DNA from: Nitrospira sp. | GTDB lineage: Bacteria > Nitrospirota > Nitrospiria > Nitrospirales > Nitrospiraceae | Assembly: GCA_030653545.1 (NCBI GenBank) | Contig: JAURZE010000026.1 | Coordinates: forward strand, 310,001-374,000 | DNA: 64,000 nucleotides | Reading direction: 5' to 3' | Shown: in pieces, positions 1-9,356 of the stretch | Layout of the letters: each line of letters begins with the position of its first letter | How positions within the stretch are numbered: the first letter of the stretch is position 1 | Notes under the pieces: generated by a model | What the model saw: only the letters and a program-made list of their open reading frames with translations | Database searches by the model: none | What the model was told of the DNA's origin: nothing | Program-made: the position numbers and the translations under genes

Positions 1-63
1 CCCGAGGGATTGATTTTCCGATAGTGAGGGCATGGCACGATGGGAAACGGAGTAATCGACTAG

Positions 64-999
64 ATGCAGACCTCCACCAAAATGATGCACCGCATCTGGC
101 TCCCAACGGTCATGGGGATGGCAATGTCTTTCACCTGTCTCCCCTCAGTTACCGAGGGAGCCATCTTTTGGGAAGATAACTTCGACGACGGCGTCCTGAA
201 TGATACCTGGGATGTCTCAGCCTGCGGCCCTCCTGCGAACTACCCACAAGGATGTAATGCCCATATTTCCAACAAGCGCAGCTTCTCAGGTTCTAACAGC
301 CTGCTGTCCGAATATCATCCGACCAATCCTGAAATTCAAATGGGGACATACTACGATCGCACCTTCCCGCCAACTGATGACCTTTGGATCAGGAACTGGT
401 ACCGCACCGAAGCAAATCCCCCAGGCACATTGTTTCGGTATGCCAATGCAAATGAGGCCCCCATCTCCCCTGTCGAACAAGTGGCGTCTGGGGCAGGAGG
501 GAAATATCACTACATTAAGGGCACAGGACCGGGAAACCGTATCTCTGGCTTCTTCATCAATTTCTATGGCGACCGGGCGCAAGGCTTTAGCCTTCAAAAT
601 CATTATGGGCGATGCCCAAACAGCGGATTTGGCCCCTATGATAGCTGCAACTACTATCCCAACCGTGCAGCAGTGCAGCTTCAGGACAACACGTGGTACT
701 GCGTCGAGTACCACGTGAAACTGAACACACCGGGAAAAGACGACGGGATTATCGAAATGTTCGTGAACGGCATCTTGGCGATGGGGTACTACGATGTCTT
801 GGCGAGAGGGCCAGTGCTCGTAAACGGAAACGGACCCAATTCAATGTTTGATCGTCTAACGCATTACACACAATACAACTCTGGATTGCGATACACCGAC
901 GACCTTGCAGTCGGCAATACCCGAATTGGTTGCAACGGAGGCAAAGGATTCGGCGACACTCCCCCTCCGGCAATGCCAAACGGATTGACAGCCCGATGA
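64..999 (+). CDS. Secreted concanavalin-like (polysaccharide-lyase-like) protein
   Basis: Predicted secreted protein of 311 residues. Residues 1-33 look like a signal peptide: basic MMHR, a hydrophobic stretch, then a small-residue cleavage region before IFWEDNF. The mature part begins with the EDNFDDG pattern common at the first strand of laminin-G/concanavalin-like folds. It contains a WYCVEYHVKLNTPG segment near residue 220 that recurs in the next gene. Its four cysteines in GPYDSCNYY/GRCPNS and near the ends could form disulfides. It ends in a Pro-rich tail, PPPAMPNGLTAR, just before the stop, nearly the same as the end of the next protein. A role in binding or cleaving an exopolysaccharide is inferred from fold and location. 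GGAG lies 11 nt before the ATG; a second ATG pair at codons 7-8 is possible. Confidence 0.75.
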   Translation: MQTSTKMMHRIWLPTVMGMAMSFTCLPSVTEGAIFWEDNFDDGVLNDTWDVSACGPPANYPQGCNAHISNKRSFSGSNSLLSEYHPTNPEIQMGTYYDRTFPPTDDLWIRNWYRTEANPPGTLFRYANANEAPISPVEQVASGAGGKYHYIKGTGPGNRISGFFINFYGDRAQGFSLQNHYGRCPNSGFGPYDSCNYYPNRAAVQLQDNTWYCVEYHVKLNTPGKDDGIIEMFVNGILAMGYYDVLARGPVLVNGNGPNSMFDRLTHYTQYNSGLRYTDDLAVGNTRIGCNGGKGFGDTPPPAMPNGLTAR

Positions 1000-1119
1000 G
1001 TGTGAGGGGGCTCCTTATCACTACCTAACTTACTTGCGGGAAACCAACAGCGAGTTACAGTCGGGCGAGCTATATGTGGAACAGAGCTTACTGCCATGCA
1101 ATTGAAAGGAGAACAACCG

Positions 1120-2046
1120 ATGGCCCCAATTAAGGCGATTCGTTTCTTAGGAATAGTTGCAGCATCTTGGATTCTTGGGATTTCCTCTGCACATGCCATC
1201 ACGTTGATCTCAGAAGACTTTGAGGGTAGCGCGGCCTCCATCGCGGCACGTTGGCCTGGCCAAAGCTATTGTTGCTTCCCAAATTCCGGTGGGCCATTTA
1301 ATCTGGTCCCCTCTCCCGTTGCTGGTGGAACACAGGCGCTTCGCTACAACTACACCGGCTCGCAATACGACAACCCACCGCAAGGGGGTGGCAGTGCAGA
1401 ATGGGACTACACCGATCAAACCCAGCGCGAGGTTTGGATTACCTGGTACTCCTACATGGCACCAGGCTTCAAGACGGCAGGAGGCAACGGTGTTGGCGGG
1501 GTGGCAACAAAGGGCATCTATCAGTACATGAAGTCCCTATCGACCGGACAAGTGAACGGCTGGGTGTTTCACTATTTCTATGGAGGCCGACAACTCACCC
1601 TCTCCGCACAAGGCATTAAGGATCACAAGGGACCCAACGGGCCTGGGACCGGCACAGCCATCCCCTATGATACCGAGAATATGTGGCAGAACGTGCAATC
1701 CTACGAGCAGCCGGACGGCCAGTGGGTAGGCTACGAGGCCCGTTTCAAACTGAATACGCCAGGACAAGCTGATGGCGCCTATCAACTCTACATCACGCCG
1801 CCAGGCAGTACGGCGTTTCTTGCGGCCAGCCACACGAGTCGGGAGTTTGTTGATACCACTCCTGGTGGGCGAATGCCGTCAGATGCCCGATGGTACCGCA
1901 CTAAGCTCTACCGACAGGATGGCCTAGGCTCGATGTACATTGACAACCTCACCGTCACCACAACGCGGGTCGGTTTCAGCGGCGTGCCCCTTCCACCATC
2001 GGATACGACGCCCCCAGCGACGCCAAGTGGATTCACTGCCAGATGA
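1120..2046 (+). CDS. Secreted concanavalin-like protein, paralogue of the preceding gene
   Basis: 308 residues from the ATG at 1120. That ATG is preceded by GAAAGGAG at 1104-1111 with an 8 nt spacer, so it is preferred over the in-frame ATG at 1096. Residues 1-26 form a classic signal peptide ending SSAHA. The mature protein starts ITLISEDFEG, then carries a GYEARFKLNTPGQADG segment matching WYCVEYHVKLNTPG of the upstream gene, so the two are paralogues in tandem. The C-terminus DTTPPATPSGFTAR resembles the linker that usually leads into a fibronectin-III or anchoring domain, but the gene stops there. The gene converges on the minus-strand EPS cluster. A lyase or lectin acting on the polymer is plausible; no catalytic residues could be assigned. 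Confidence 0.75.
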   Translation: MAPIKAIRFLGIVAASWILGISSAHAITLISEDFEGSAASIAARWPGQSYCCFPNSGGPFNLVPSPVAGGTQALRYNYTGSQYDNPPQGGGSAEWDYTDQTQREVWITWYSYMAPGFKTAGGNGVGGVATKGIYQYMKSLSTGQVNGWVFHYFYGGRQLTLSAQGIKDHKGPNGPGTGTAIPYDTENMWQNVQSYEQPDGQWVGYEARFKLNTPGQADGAYQLYITPPGSTAFLAASHTSREFVDTTPGGRMPSDARWYRTKLYRQDGLGSMYIDNLTVTTTRVGFSGVPLPPSDTTPPATPSGFTAR

Positions 2047-2181
2047 GCAACTATAAGCCTTCAAACCCTCTTAGATTGGGGAAGAAGAAATCTTCTGGCA
2101 GTTCGGGTGACAGATGTCCGTGCGCTAATTTGATGCCCACTAAAACCGGTCCAGCCCACCTGGTAGCGCAGCTGCGACGGT

Positions 2182-3198
2182 TCAGGGTTCGCCGAACAGA
2201 CGGTGAGCATGCGGCACCTTCATTAGCAATCGGGTAGTCCAGATGGAACACACCAAAGTCCCAATAACCACGAGCAGGTAGCACCACAAGCCCGTGTTAT
2301 CAAAAACTAAAGCGGAGGCAACGGACATTCCTTTTAACACCACAGGCTGGTGTACCAGGTAGATGCCCATCGTAGAGCATCCAATCCCACCCAACGCCCT
2401 GCTGCGATCCCCAATTGCAAAAAGCAACAAATAGGAACCACACAAATAGGAATACTGAGTCAGGGATGGCGAACTATATTCTCCGTAGTAGAGAACTACC
2501 AAGCTGGCCAGGACAGTAGCTGCCAAGACTTTTGCGTGCCTGGATAGCCATGGATTAGAGGTGTATAGCGCACAACCCAGAAGATAATACTGCAGCCCCC
2601 AGACCGCGTGCAAAAGTGGATCTTGTCCACCACCCCAGCTGGCCTTGAGCTGGAATCCTCCTATCGTCATGCCATTTATGAAACCCCACAGGCCATTCAT
2701 CATCCACACTGCCGCAAATATAAAAATAGGGTGAACGCCCCGCAAATGTTTTGTGGCAAATGCGAACGAGCGGACGAAAAAGAGGGACAGCAAGAAGTAC
2801 ATCTGTACAGCAGGGGCGCCCACCCATACAGCCACCAGAAGATCTACAGAATCACGCCCCAAGACTACATAGTCCAAGGGGTGACCGAAGTATTCATAGA
2901 CCAATCGCGTGATGAAATACAGGCCACTGAAAAACACCCATGGCCCAACTAAACGTCTCGCGCTCTCCCCTATATATTTCGCATAGTCCAGCTTTCCTAT
3001 GCGCTCAAGCTTATGGAAAAAGAGATATCCATCGACAAGGAAAAACACCGGAACCGCAATTTGAAACCAGTACTTGAAGGCTGCCTGAACCTCCGGAGAC
3101 AGCTGGCTGTAGCCCAACGCATGCTGCCCTATGACCATGACAATAGCTATTGCGCGGAGGGAATCCAAAAACAGGATTCTGCTTTTAGAGGGCGGCAT
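2182..3198 (-). CDS. Acyltransferase family 3 membrane protein (OafA-like)
   Basis: 338-residue integral membrane protein of the acyltransferase 3 family (PF01757). The family typically transfers acetyl or other acyl groups to sugars of surface polysaccharides. The N-terminus FLDSLRAIAIVMVIGQHALG is the family signature: R-A-I-A in the first helix, with the conserved His near residue 26. FFLVDGYLFF follows, equivalent to the FFxxSG(Y/F) motif. About ten hydrophobic segments can be followed to the C-terminus. It is the last gene of the minus-strand run and converges with the plus-strand pair. The acyl donor and the sugar acceptor cannot be read from the sequence. Confidence 0.88.
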   Translation of the reverse strand: MPPSKSRILFLDSLRAIAIVMVIGQHALGYSQLSPEVQAAFKYWFQIAVPVFFLVDGYLFFHKLERIGKLDYAKYIGESARRLVGPWVFFSGLYFITRLVYEYFGHPLDYVVLGRDSVDLLVAVWVGAPAVQMYFLLSLFFVRSFAFATKHLRGVHPIFIFAAVWMMNGLWGFINGMTIGGFQLKASWGGGQDPLLHAVWGLQYYLLGCALYTSNPWLSRHAKVLAATVLASLVVLYYGEYSSPSLTQYSYLCGSYLLLFAIGDRSRALGGIGCSTMGIYLVHQPVVLKGMSVASALVFDNTGLWCYLLVVIGTLVCSIWTTRLLMKVPHAHRLFGEP

Positions 3199-3257
3199 AG
3201 GCCTCAGGCCTTTTCAGGTCGGATTCGTAGTCGCAGAAGATCGGGCATAGAACTCCT

Positions 3258-5174
3258 TCACACGTTAGTAGCTGAAGGACTCCTATTCATGTAGGTCTTA
3301 AACCAGAGTACGAAAACTAATATGGCCCATAGCTGCGTTTCAAAGTTTCTCTCGCCTCGATCGTGCTCTTCAAGCATGCGGCGAACTGTCACACCATTGA
3401 ACAGCCCTATTTCCTTAAGAGACGACGGCGACAGATGCTCCCCAAGGAGGTCACGCAAGGGCCCGCGCAGCCACTTATCCAGTGGGATCGAGAACCCTTG
3501 TTTCCTTCGATTGAGAATAGAATGAGGCAGCACACCTTCTAACGACTTGATGAGAATATGCTTCTTCTCCCACCCCTTCAACTTCAGTCCCGATGGAATT
3601 GTCGAGACGAATTCGACAAGCTTGTGGTCGAGAAAAGGCACTCGTACTTCCAACGAATGCCACATGCTGAGGCGATCCGCCTTCCGCAATTCGTCGTCCG
3701 GCAGATAGGTCTCCATATCCGTCAGCAAGATCCATTCAAGCGGATCCCGGCATTGTTCGACCTTATGCATCGCAAGCTCTGCAGTGGCTACGTTGGCTTT
3801 TCTCAGCTCACTCAAGAACTCCTGACTGAAAAGACCTGCCTTATCCGACTCCGTAAACGCCGAGAGGTACTGCTGGTACCGCTCTGGCAGAGGCAGAGCC
3901 GCGCCATCGACAAATCGCTTCATCCGATCGATCCAGAGCCCCGCCATATCCCACTGTGGGAGCGCGTGAATCAGCGCGCGAAGACTATGCCTGAGCACGC
4001 CGGGCATTCGCTGGTAGGAGTTCGCCGCAAGGGCACCACGATATCGCTCGTACCCGGCAAATAGCTCGTCCCCTCCGATCCCGGACATCGCAACAGTGAC
4101 CCACTGTCTGGCCGCCTGACACACAAGGTAGTTGGGAATCATCGAGGAGTCCGCAAACGGCTCATCAAACGCCTCAAGCATCAAGGGAAGGATCGACTCA
4201 ACTTGTGCCTGCGGATTGTCGTAGACGCACTCTGAATGGTCCGTCTTGAACAACTCAGCAACCGTCCTCGCATAGGGACGCTCGTCGGCTCCTGGCTGCC
4301 CCTCTCCAAACCCCACGGTAAACGTCTTCACATTTCCCGGACAGATCTTGGCCATCAACGCAACGATGGCACTGGAATCGACACCCCCGCTCAAAAATGA
4401 GCCGAGCGGCACCTCGCTCACCAGGTGCAAACGCACCGCTTCTTCCAGATGATGCAGCAGGCCTTCACGATAATAGTCGACCGATTTGTTGTGATCTGTG
4501 GAAAATTTGAGCTGCCAGTATCGCCGCGTTATAAGCTCTCCGTTCCTCCATACCGCAGTATGCCCGGGAGGCAACTCCGCGATTCCCCGATAGATCGTGC
4601 GCGGCCCTGGCACATACTTGAAAGTGAAGAAGTCTGAGACAGACTGAAGATCCATCTGCCTTTCATAGCGATCGACTGCAAGCAGGCACTTCAGCTCAGA
4701 CCCGAAATAGAGATCTCGCCCATCCTGCCAATAATACAGAGGCTTGATCCCGAAACGATCTCGAGCGAGCAAGAGCTTTTTTTCTCGGAGATCCCAAATA
4801 GCAATCCCAAACATGCCACGCAAATGCGATACATAATCTTCACCGAAATCTTCGTACAAATGGACGATACATTCCGTATCCGAGTGACTGGTCAGGACAT
4901 GCCCGCGTTTTAAGAGGCCCTCGCGAAGCTCTTGGTAGTTGTAAATCTCTCCGTTGAAGACCACTGCCACCGTGCGATCTTCATTGAAGACCGGCTGCCG
5001 TCCGCTGTTCACGTCGATGATCGCGAGTCGGCGCATGCCTAACCCGACCTGCCCGTCGAAGAAGAAACCGTCGTCGTCAGGACCGCGCCGCCGGATCAGC
5101 GCGCACATCCGACGGACCAATTGCTGATCGATCCGTCCGAGCTCTGCATGAACACTGCCGACAATACCGCACAT
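3258..5174 (-). CDS. Asparagine synthase-like amidotransferase, XrtA/EPS type
   Basis: 638 residues with the two domains of class II glutamine-hydrolysing asparagine synthases. The N-terminal Ntn hydrolase domain begins MCGIVGS, so Cys2 is the nucleophile, with RRGPDDDG and FNGEIYNYQEL following. The C-terminal synthetase has the PP-loop SGGVDSS near residue 260 and GIGGDELFAGY. In EPS loci such proteins (TIGR03108-like) probably amidate uronic acids or related carboxyl sugars instead of aspartate. That fits the two nucleotide-sugar dehydrogenases elsewhere in the cluster, but it is inference. The gene lies 28 nt after the stop of the upstream GT4 gene. A second, clearly different copy is at 35111-37081. 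Confidence 0.9.
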   Translation of the reverse strand: MCGIVGSVHAELGRIDQQLVRRMCALIRRRGPDDDGFFFDGQVGLGMRRLAIIDVNSGRQPVFNEDRTVAVVFNGEIYNYQELREGLLKRGHVLTSHSDTECIVHLYEDFGEDYVSHLRGMFGIAIWDLREKKLLLARDRFGIKPLYYWQDGRDLYFGSELKCLLAVDRYERQMDLQSVSDFFTFKYVPGPRTIYRGIAELPPGHTAVWRNGELITRRYWQLKFSTDHNKSVDYYREGLLHHLEEAVRLHLVSEVPLGSFLSGGVDSSAIVALMAKICPGNVKTFTVGFGEGQPGADERPYARTVAELFKTDHSECVYDNPQAQVESILPLMLEAFDEPFADSSMIPNYLVCQAARQWVTVAMSGIGGDELFAGYERYRGALAANSYQRMPGVLRHSLRALIHALPQWDMAGLWIDRMKRFVDGAALPLPERYQQYLSAFTESDKAGLFSQEFLSELRKANVATAELAMHKVEQCRDPLEWILLTDMETYLPDDELRKADRLSMWHSLEVRVPFLDHKLVEFVSTIPSGLKLKGWEKKHILIKSLEGVLPHSILNRRKQGFSIPLDKWLRGPLRDLLGEHLSPSSLKEIGLFNGVTVRRMLEEHDRGERNFETQLWAILVFVLWFKTYMNRSPSATNV

Positions 5175-5202
5175 ATCAGATGTATTCTCCCCTTCGGAAG
5201 TC

Positions 5203-6435
5203 TTATCCGGCTATCGCTTGATTCCTAGAGGCAAATTCGTAGGCCTCAATCAAAGCTTTGGCTACAACAGCCCACGAATAGACCTCATGAACACGATCGG
5301 CCCCGGCTCGCGACAAACGTACCCTCAACGCCTGGTCACCAAGCAATTCCAATATGGCTCGGGCAAATTCGACTTCGGAGTCCGCCAAAAGCAAATGCTT
5401 GTCATGCCTCAAGGAAAGACCCGAAGCCGCAAACGAAGTTGCTACAACAGGCACTCCCATCGCCAGACTATCCAGGATCTTAAGCCGTGTCCCTCCACCG
5501 CTGAGGATCGGACAGATGCATACGGCCGCCTTCTGAAAGTATGGTCTAACATCATCTACGAATCCGGTGATGCAAATGCGAGAATCTGATCTTCCGAGCT
5601 GCACAAGCCAATCAGGCGGATTTCTTCCAGCTACACAGAGCTTTACCTCGGGCGACTGTGCGATAAGTCGTGGCCAAATCTTCTGCAGAAAATATTCCAT
5701 GGCCTCCTGGTTCGGATGCATGTCCATACTGCCGCAAAACAGGATTGTGTTCCCGCCGGGATCAAGCCGGGGAGTAAAGTAGCTCGTATCCACCCCATTT
5801 GGCACCACCCGGATATCAAGGCCTGGGCAAGCCCTCGATAACACAGCTCCTTCATCTTCTGACACGACGACATTGGCGCCAAATCGCGGACACCAGATCT
5901 GCTCAGCGGACGCCAGTTTCGAGGATTCTAATTCAAAGTATCTTCGCAAGAGCGGATTCGCTGCCTTCTTTGCCCGCACAGCAATTTTACTTGACTCAAC
6001 GTCATGGTGAGTAAGAACAGTTCCAGCTTGGCCCACCAAATGATGGTACTGAGCCAAACCCAACGCATCGAAATGTACAACATCTGGGGCAAACTCCTTG
6101 ACCGCCTTCCTTAGTTTCCTCGCCATTTCCTCTGACTTCAGCCAGAGAAAATCATAAGGTTCTCGTGACACCAGCCCCTGAATCGCGAGCCCGTATCGTG
6201 AGCGTAAGATGGACGACTGACGGAGGGGAACCCAATCGACCGATGCGCAGAATTTAGAGAGCGCAGCGACGCAATCTTCCGGAGTAATGTGTTCCGGCCG
6301 AGTCACCGGTTGATCGAAAGCCAACAGGTGCAACTCACACTGGCTCGCCACCTCGCGAATAAGATTGTAGTTTCGCTGAAGCGCACCACCCTTCGGTGGG
6401 TATCCGATATTGTGCCCAAGCCACAACACTTTCAT
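5203..6435 (-). CDS. Glycosyltransferase family 4 (TIGR03087-like)
   Basis: 410-residue GT-B glycosyltransferase. The N-terminal half has VLWLGHNIGYPPKGG, a donor-independent acceptor-side pattern of EPS GT4 enzymes. The C-terminal half has ILFCGSMDMHPNQEAMEYF and a late GGGTRLKILDSLAMGVPVVAT stretch, the E/GT4 nucleotide-binding region. The CGSMDMHPN segment is typical of the sugar transferases associated with the PEP-CTERM/XrtA EPS system (TIGR03087). It shares that pattern with the protein at 20762-21997. The ATG at 6435 is preferred because AGG lies 8 nt upstream; a GTG two codons earlier lacks a spaced Shine-Dalgarno. The FkbM methyltransferase gene lies directly upstream. Confidence 0.85.
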   Translation of the reverse strand: MKVLWLGHNIGYPPKGGALQRNYNLIREVASQCELHLLAFDQPVTRPEHITPEDCVAALSKFCASVDWVPLRQSSILRSRYGLAIQGLVSREPYDFLWLKSEEMARKLRKAVKEFAPDVVHFDALGLAQYHHLVGQAGTVLTHHDVESSKIAVRAKKAANPLLRRYFELESSKLASAEQIWCPRFGANVVVSEDEGAVLSRACPGLDIRVVPNGVDTSYFTPRLDPGGNTILFCGSMDMHPNQEAMEYFLQKIWPRLIAQSPEVKLCVAGRNPPDWLVQLGRSDSRICITGFVDDVRPYFQKAAVCICPILSGGGTRLKILDSLAMGVPVVATSFAASGLSLRHDKHLLLADSEVEFARAILELLGDQALRVRLSRAGADRVHEVYSWAVVAKALIEAYEFASRNQAIAG

Positions 6436-6453
6436 TACCACATCCTCGCCAAA

Positions 6454-7233
6454 TCAATCAGAAAGAAGGTGAGCAACTTGCGGCAGATGAGCATCCTGCA
6501 AGAAAAAGTAGTTCACACTCCAATGCCCCTTGACTCGTTTCCGAAGTTTTTTCCCGTCATACGAGTACGGCACATAGCCATATCGAGCCATGATCAAAAA
6601 GAATTCGTTATCGGGAGCATCCTGCATCGCCGCAGTTCCAGTAACCTCAATCATCAGTGCAGGTTTTACTCTTGCGAAGAACTGTGAGGCCCCTTTCAAC
6701 ACAGCCAGTTCATGCCCCTCCACATCGCACTTTACGAAAGTCACCCTTTCTGATAACCGTTCTAGAAACAGTGAATCTACCGACCTGAGAGGCACTTCAA
6801 CCCTGTCAACCCGTGGCTCAGCAGACTTCCCCGAAACAATCCGAGCCATATAATAGTTCGTCCCCCCATATTCATGTTTTGGAAGCTCCATTACCGCAGT
6901 CCCATCCTTATCCGAGACTGCGCAATTGAAGAGCTCCACATTGGTCAACCCCAACCTCTTTATGACTGAAGAGAGCAGAGAAAAGGTTTCAGGAATTGGC
7001 TCTACTGCATAGACCTTCCCGCGCTCCCCCACCAACCTTGAAAGAACTGCACTGTACCATCCAATATTAGCCCCTAAGTCGATCACGGAATCCCCGGCGT
7101 GAACAAAACAGGTAATCGGCTCGATCTCAGCTTCCCAAAACCGTGGAACAACGTAAGCATAGTAATGCTTCTTGCCCCAGGCCAATACGAATTGGGGCAG
7201 CAGTGTTACGGCAAGCCTCTTTAAAGTGGACAT
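6454..7233 (-). CDS. FkbM family SAM-dependent methyltransferase
   Basis: 259 residues, typical size for FkbM (PF05050). Motif I is VIDLGANIGWYS near residue 50, followed by VYAVEPIPETF, which binds the SAM ribose. Later FVKCDVEGHELAVLKGA matches the conserved D-x-E-G-x-E segment of the family. FkbM enzymes in polysaccharide loci O-methylate sugar hydroxyls, so it probably adds an O-methyl group to the repeat unit; the position is unknown. A GAGG Shine-Dalgarno lies 7 nt before the ATG. The gene starts 57 nt after the stop of the large fusion gene upstream and ends 18 nt before the next GT4, which suggests co-transcription. Confidence 0.88.
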   Translation of the reverse strand: MSTLKRLAVTLLPQFVLAWGKKHYYAYVVPRFWEAEIEPITCFVHAGDSVIDLGANIGWYSAVLSRLVGERGKVYAVEPIPETFSLLSSVIKRLGLTNVELFNCAVSDKDGTAVMELPKHEYGGTNYYMARIVSGKSAEPRVDRVEVPLRSVDSLFLERLSERVTFVKCDVEGHELAVLKGASQFFARVKPALMIEVTGTAAMQDAPDNEFFLIMARYGYVPYSYDGKKLRKRVKGHWSVNYFFLQDAHLPQVAHLLSD

Positions 7234-7290
7234 GATAGAACCTCAAGAACCAGGGTTAGGGTGGTGGCTGTGAAAGATCAAAAAAGGCAC

Positions 7291-9351
7291 TCAGTTACTA
7301 TTTGGCGAAGAGGACTGAATGCTGCATTCAGAGGCCCCATCCTTCATTCCGAGCCCCTCAATGTTGACGGCAAGCATGGCAATGGCCGATGTATCATAGG
7401 CCTGCGCGCTAAACACTTTAGCTACATTGATCGCAGGTTTGCCGGGACGAAGAAGTTTCTGCAACACAGTCGCCACCCACGAGAGCGGCACCAGCACAAA
7501 GGTCGGGAGCCAGATCACCGTGAGATCCGGGTTGGCTTTGCGAAGATGATCCAACAACTCGCGTTTGGTCGGAGAGACGGGGTCGAGCAAGTTCAACGGA
7601 CTCGGTACGCTCTCCCACCTATCGGTCATCCAGGCCAGGAACCGGCCGGCAAACCCCACATCCACAACACCCAGCCTATCGCGCGGCGAACCGACGGCCA
7701 CAAAGAAATTTCCTAACCGCTTTCCGAGACGGCCCGGAGGATCGAAATCCCGATAATCCACTAAGGCGCCGGGACGAATCACCTTGACCAACAAGCCCAG
7801 CTCCTCTCCCAAATCAACGGCACGCCGTTCCGATTCGAGCTTGCCCCACACATAGGGCCCGGATCCCTTGCTATTCGGCTCCAGTGGATGATGGTCCCCG
7901 ATCGGACCTCCGTGGCCCTGGGCCAACACTGCCAGACTGCTCACATGGATAAAATGCGCGACGCCGGCGGCAGCCGCGCCCCTGACCATGTGCGAAGTGG
8001 CATCGAGTGAATTTCGCTGGTGTTCCGGCCATCCGCCGGCAGTCTCTGCTGCTGCATGAATGACCGTATCGACTCCTTTGAACAAATGCGCTCCTGCGCC
8101 CGTTGCCACATCCGCCACGACATATTCAGCGCCGGCAATCCGTTCCCAAGGCGAAGGCTCGCGACGCGCCACCACACGAACGGGGCGACCGCGCCCCAGC
8201 AAAGCACGGACGATCTCCTTCCCGAGGAACCCGGTTCCGCCCGTCACCAGCACGCCCCGGCTCTCGACAGGCCTGGGGGCTGCCAACGCCAACGCCTTTG
8301 CCTCTCCGACCTTGAGCGCCTCGGCCACCCGCTCACAGATGCGAACGGTTTCAAGGAGACTTTCAGGAGAGAGCGGAGAAGGGGTGCTTGTCCGCACAGC
8401 CTCGTAGAAGGCACCGAAGAGTTCGGCCAGCCCAGGGTAGCTGCGCTGGCTCTTGAGAAACCGGCGCGCCATTGCCGACGTGGTTCCGGTCAGGAGTTGC
8501 CAGGCCTGCCGATAGGGAGCCAAGAGCTTGTCGACGCCCGACGAGCCTGGACCGATCGCCCGCTGCGTGGTGCTCCGGACATAATCGGCGAAGAGTGAGC
8601 CGTTTTTCCCGATCACCCGCAGATAGCTGTCAACTGGACGCCCTTCAAGTGTCACGACCAAGGTTCCGGTCACGCCACCGCGCCGGACGAGTGCATGCAC
8701 CGTCCCGGCTTGGCTCACTTCGAGCGAGACCAGCTCGATGCGCCCCTCCCCCGACTGCTCGAGAACCCGCAACAGCAGATAGACCGGATGGGGCAGGATA
8801 TCGAGCAATTGATGATCTGCACGGAGCACGGTGCGCCCACCGGGGGCATGTCGGACCGTACGGAAGGAAAAGTAACTCTCGACATGCACGACCCGGCCGA
8901 TAGAAGGCAGGTATTCGGCAAGGACTGCAGTCGGGGACTCATAGAGTAATTGGTGACCGGCACAGATCAGGAGATTTCTTGCCCGGGCTTCATCCAGGAT
9001 TTGTTGCGCATCCTCGACTCGCTCCGTAAATGGTTTCTCTACATAGATATGGCTGCCAGCCCTCAGGGCGGCCAATGCCAAAGGCCCATGGGAGGCCGGC
9101 GGGGTACAGATATGCACCACATCAGGTCGTTCAGCGGCCAATAGTTCTTCCGGGGTGCCATAACTCTTAACCCCGGGGACAATGCTCCGCATCGCCGCCT
9201 GGGCCGCATCAGAAGGATCGGCCACCGCAACCAGCTTGGCACCAGCGCATCTCAGGATGGCCCGGGCATGATGCTGAGCATGACGACCAGCGCCGAACAG
9301 TGCGATGCGAAGAGGACTCGTTCGTGAGACTGTTGGGTCAGAATTTGTCAC
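7291..9351 (-). CDS. Gfo/Idh/MocA oxidoreductase fused to NAD-dependent epimerase/dehydratase
   Basis: A 686-residue two-domain protein. Residues about 12-330 are a Gfo/Idh/MocA dehydrogenase: Rossmann IALFGAGRHAQHHARA, then the family motif VEKPFTE with its conserved Lys. Residues about 360-640 are an extended SDR: GVLVTGGTGFLGKEIV as NAD loop and PYVWGKLESE as the YxxxK active site. A sugar could be oxidised by one half and epimerised or reduced by the other. Gfo/epimerase fusions occur in polysaccharide loci, but the substrate here is unknown. The start is GTG and has no good Shine-Dalgarno; no better start lies in the first 30 codons. The upstream spacer carries an inverted repeat that begins 6 nt before the start. 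Confidence 0.85.
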   Translation of the reverse strand: MTNSDPTVSRTSPLRIALFGAGRHAQHHARAILRCAGAKLVAVADPSDAAQAAMRSIVPGVKSYGTPEELLAAERPDVVHICTPPASHGPLALAALRAGSHIYVEKPFTERVEDAQQILDEARARNLLICAGHQLLYESPTAVLAEYLPSIGRVVHVESYFSFRTVRHAPGGRTVLRADHQLLDILPHPVYLLLRVLEQSGEGRIELVSLEVSQAGTVHALVRRGGVTGTLVVTLEGRPVDSYLRVIGKNGSLFADYVRSTTQRAIGPGSSGVDKLLAPYRQAWQLLTGTTSAMARRFLKSQRSYPGLAELFGAFYEAVRTSTPSPLSPESLLETVRICERVAEALKVGEAKALALAAPRPVESRGVLVTGGTGFLGKEIVRALLGRGRPVRVVARREPSPWERIAGAEYVVADVATGAGAHLFKGVDTVIHAAAETAGGWPEHQRNSLDATSHMVRGAAAAGVAHFIHVSSLAVLAQGHGGPIGDHHPLEPNSKGSGPYVWGKLESERRAVDLGEELGLLVKVIRPGALVDYRDFDPPGRLGKRLGNFFVAVGSPRDRLGVVDVGFAGRFLAWMTDRWESVPSPLNLLDPVSPTKRELLDHLRKANPDLTVIWLPTFVLVPLSWVATVLQKLLRPGKPAINVAKVFSAQAYDTSAIAMLAVNIEGLGMKDGASECSIQSSSPNSN

Positions 9352-9356
9352 AAGCT

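Noticed and set aside
33-39. Perfect TGGCACG, the -24 half of a sigma-54 promoter, before the first gene
   Set aside because: The -12 half is absent: after the 4 nt spacer GAAAC stands where TTGC is needed.
2086-2101. AGAAG/CTTCT stem between the convergent gene ends
   Set aside because: Weak stem without a T run on either strand, so not called a terminator.
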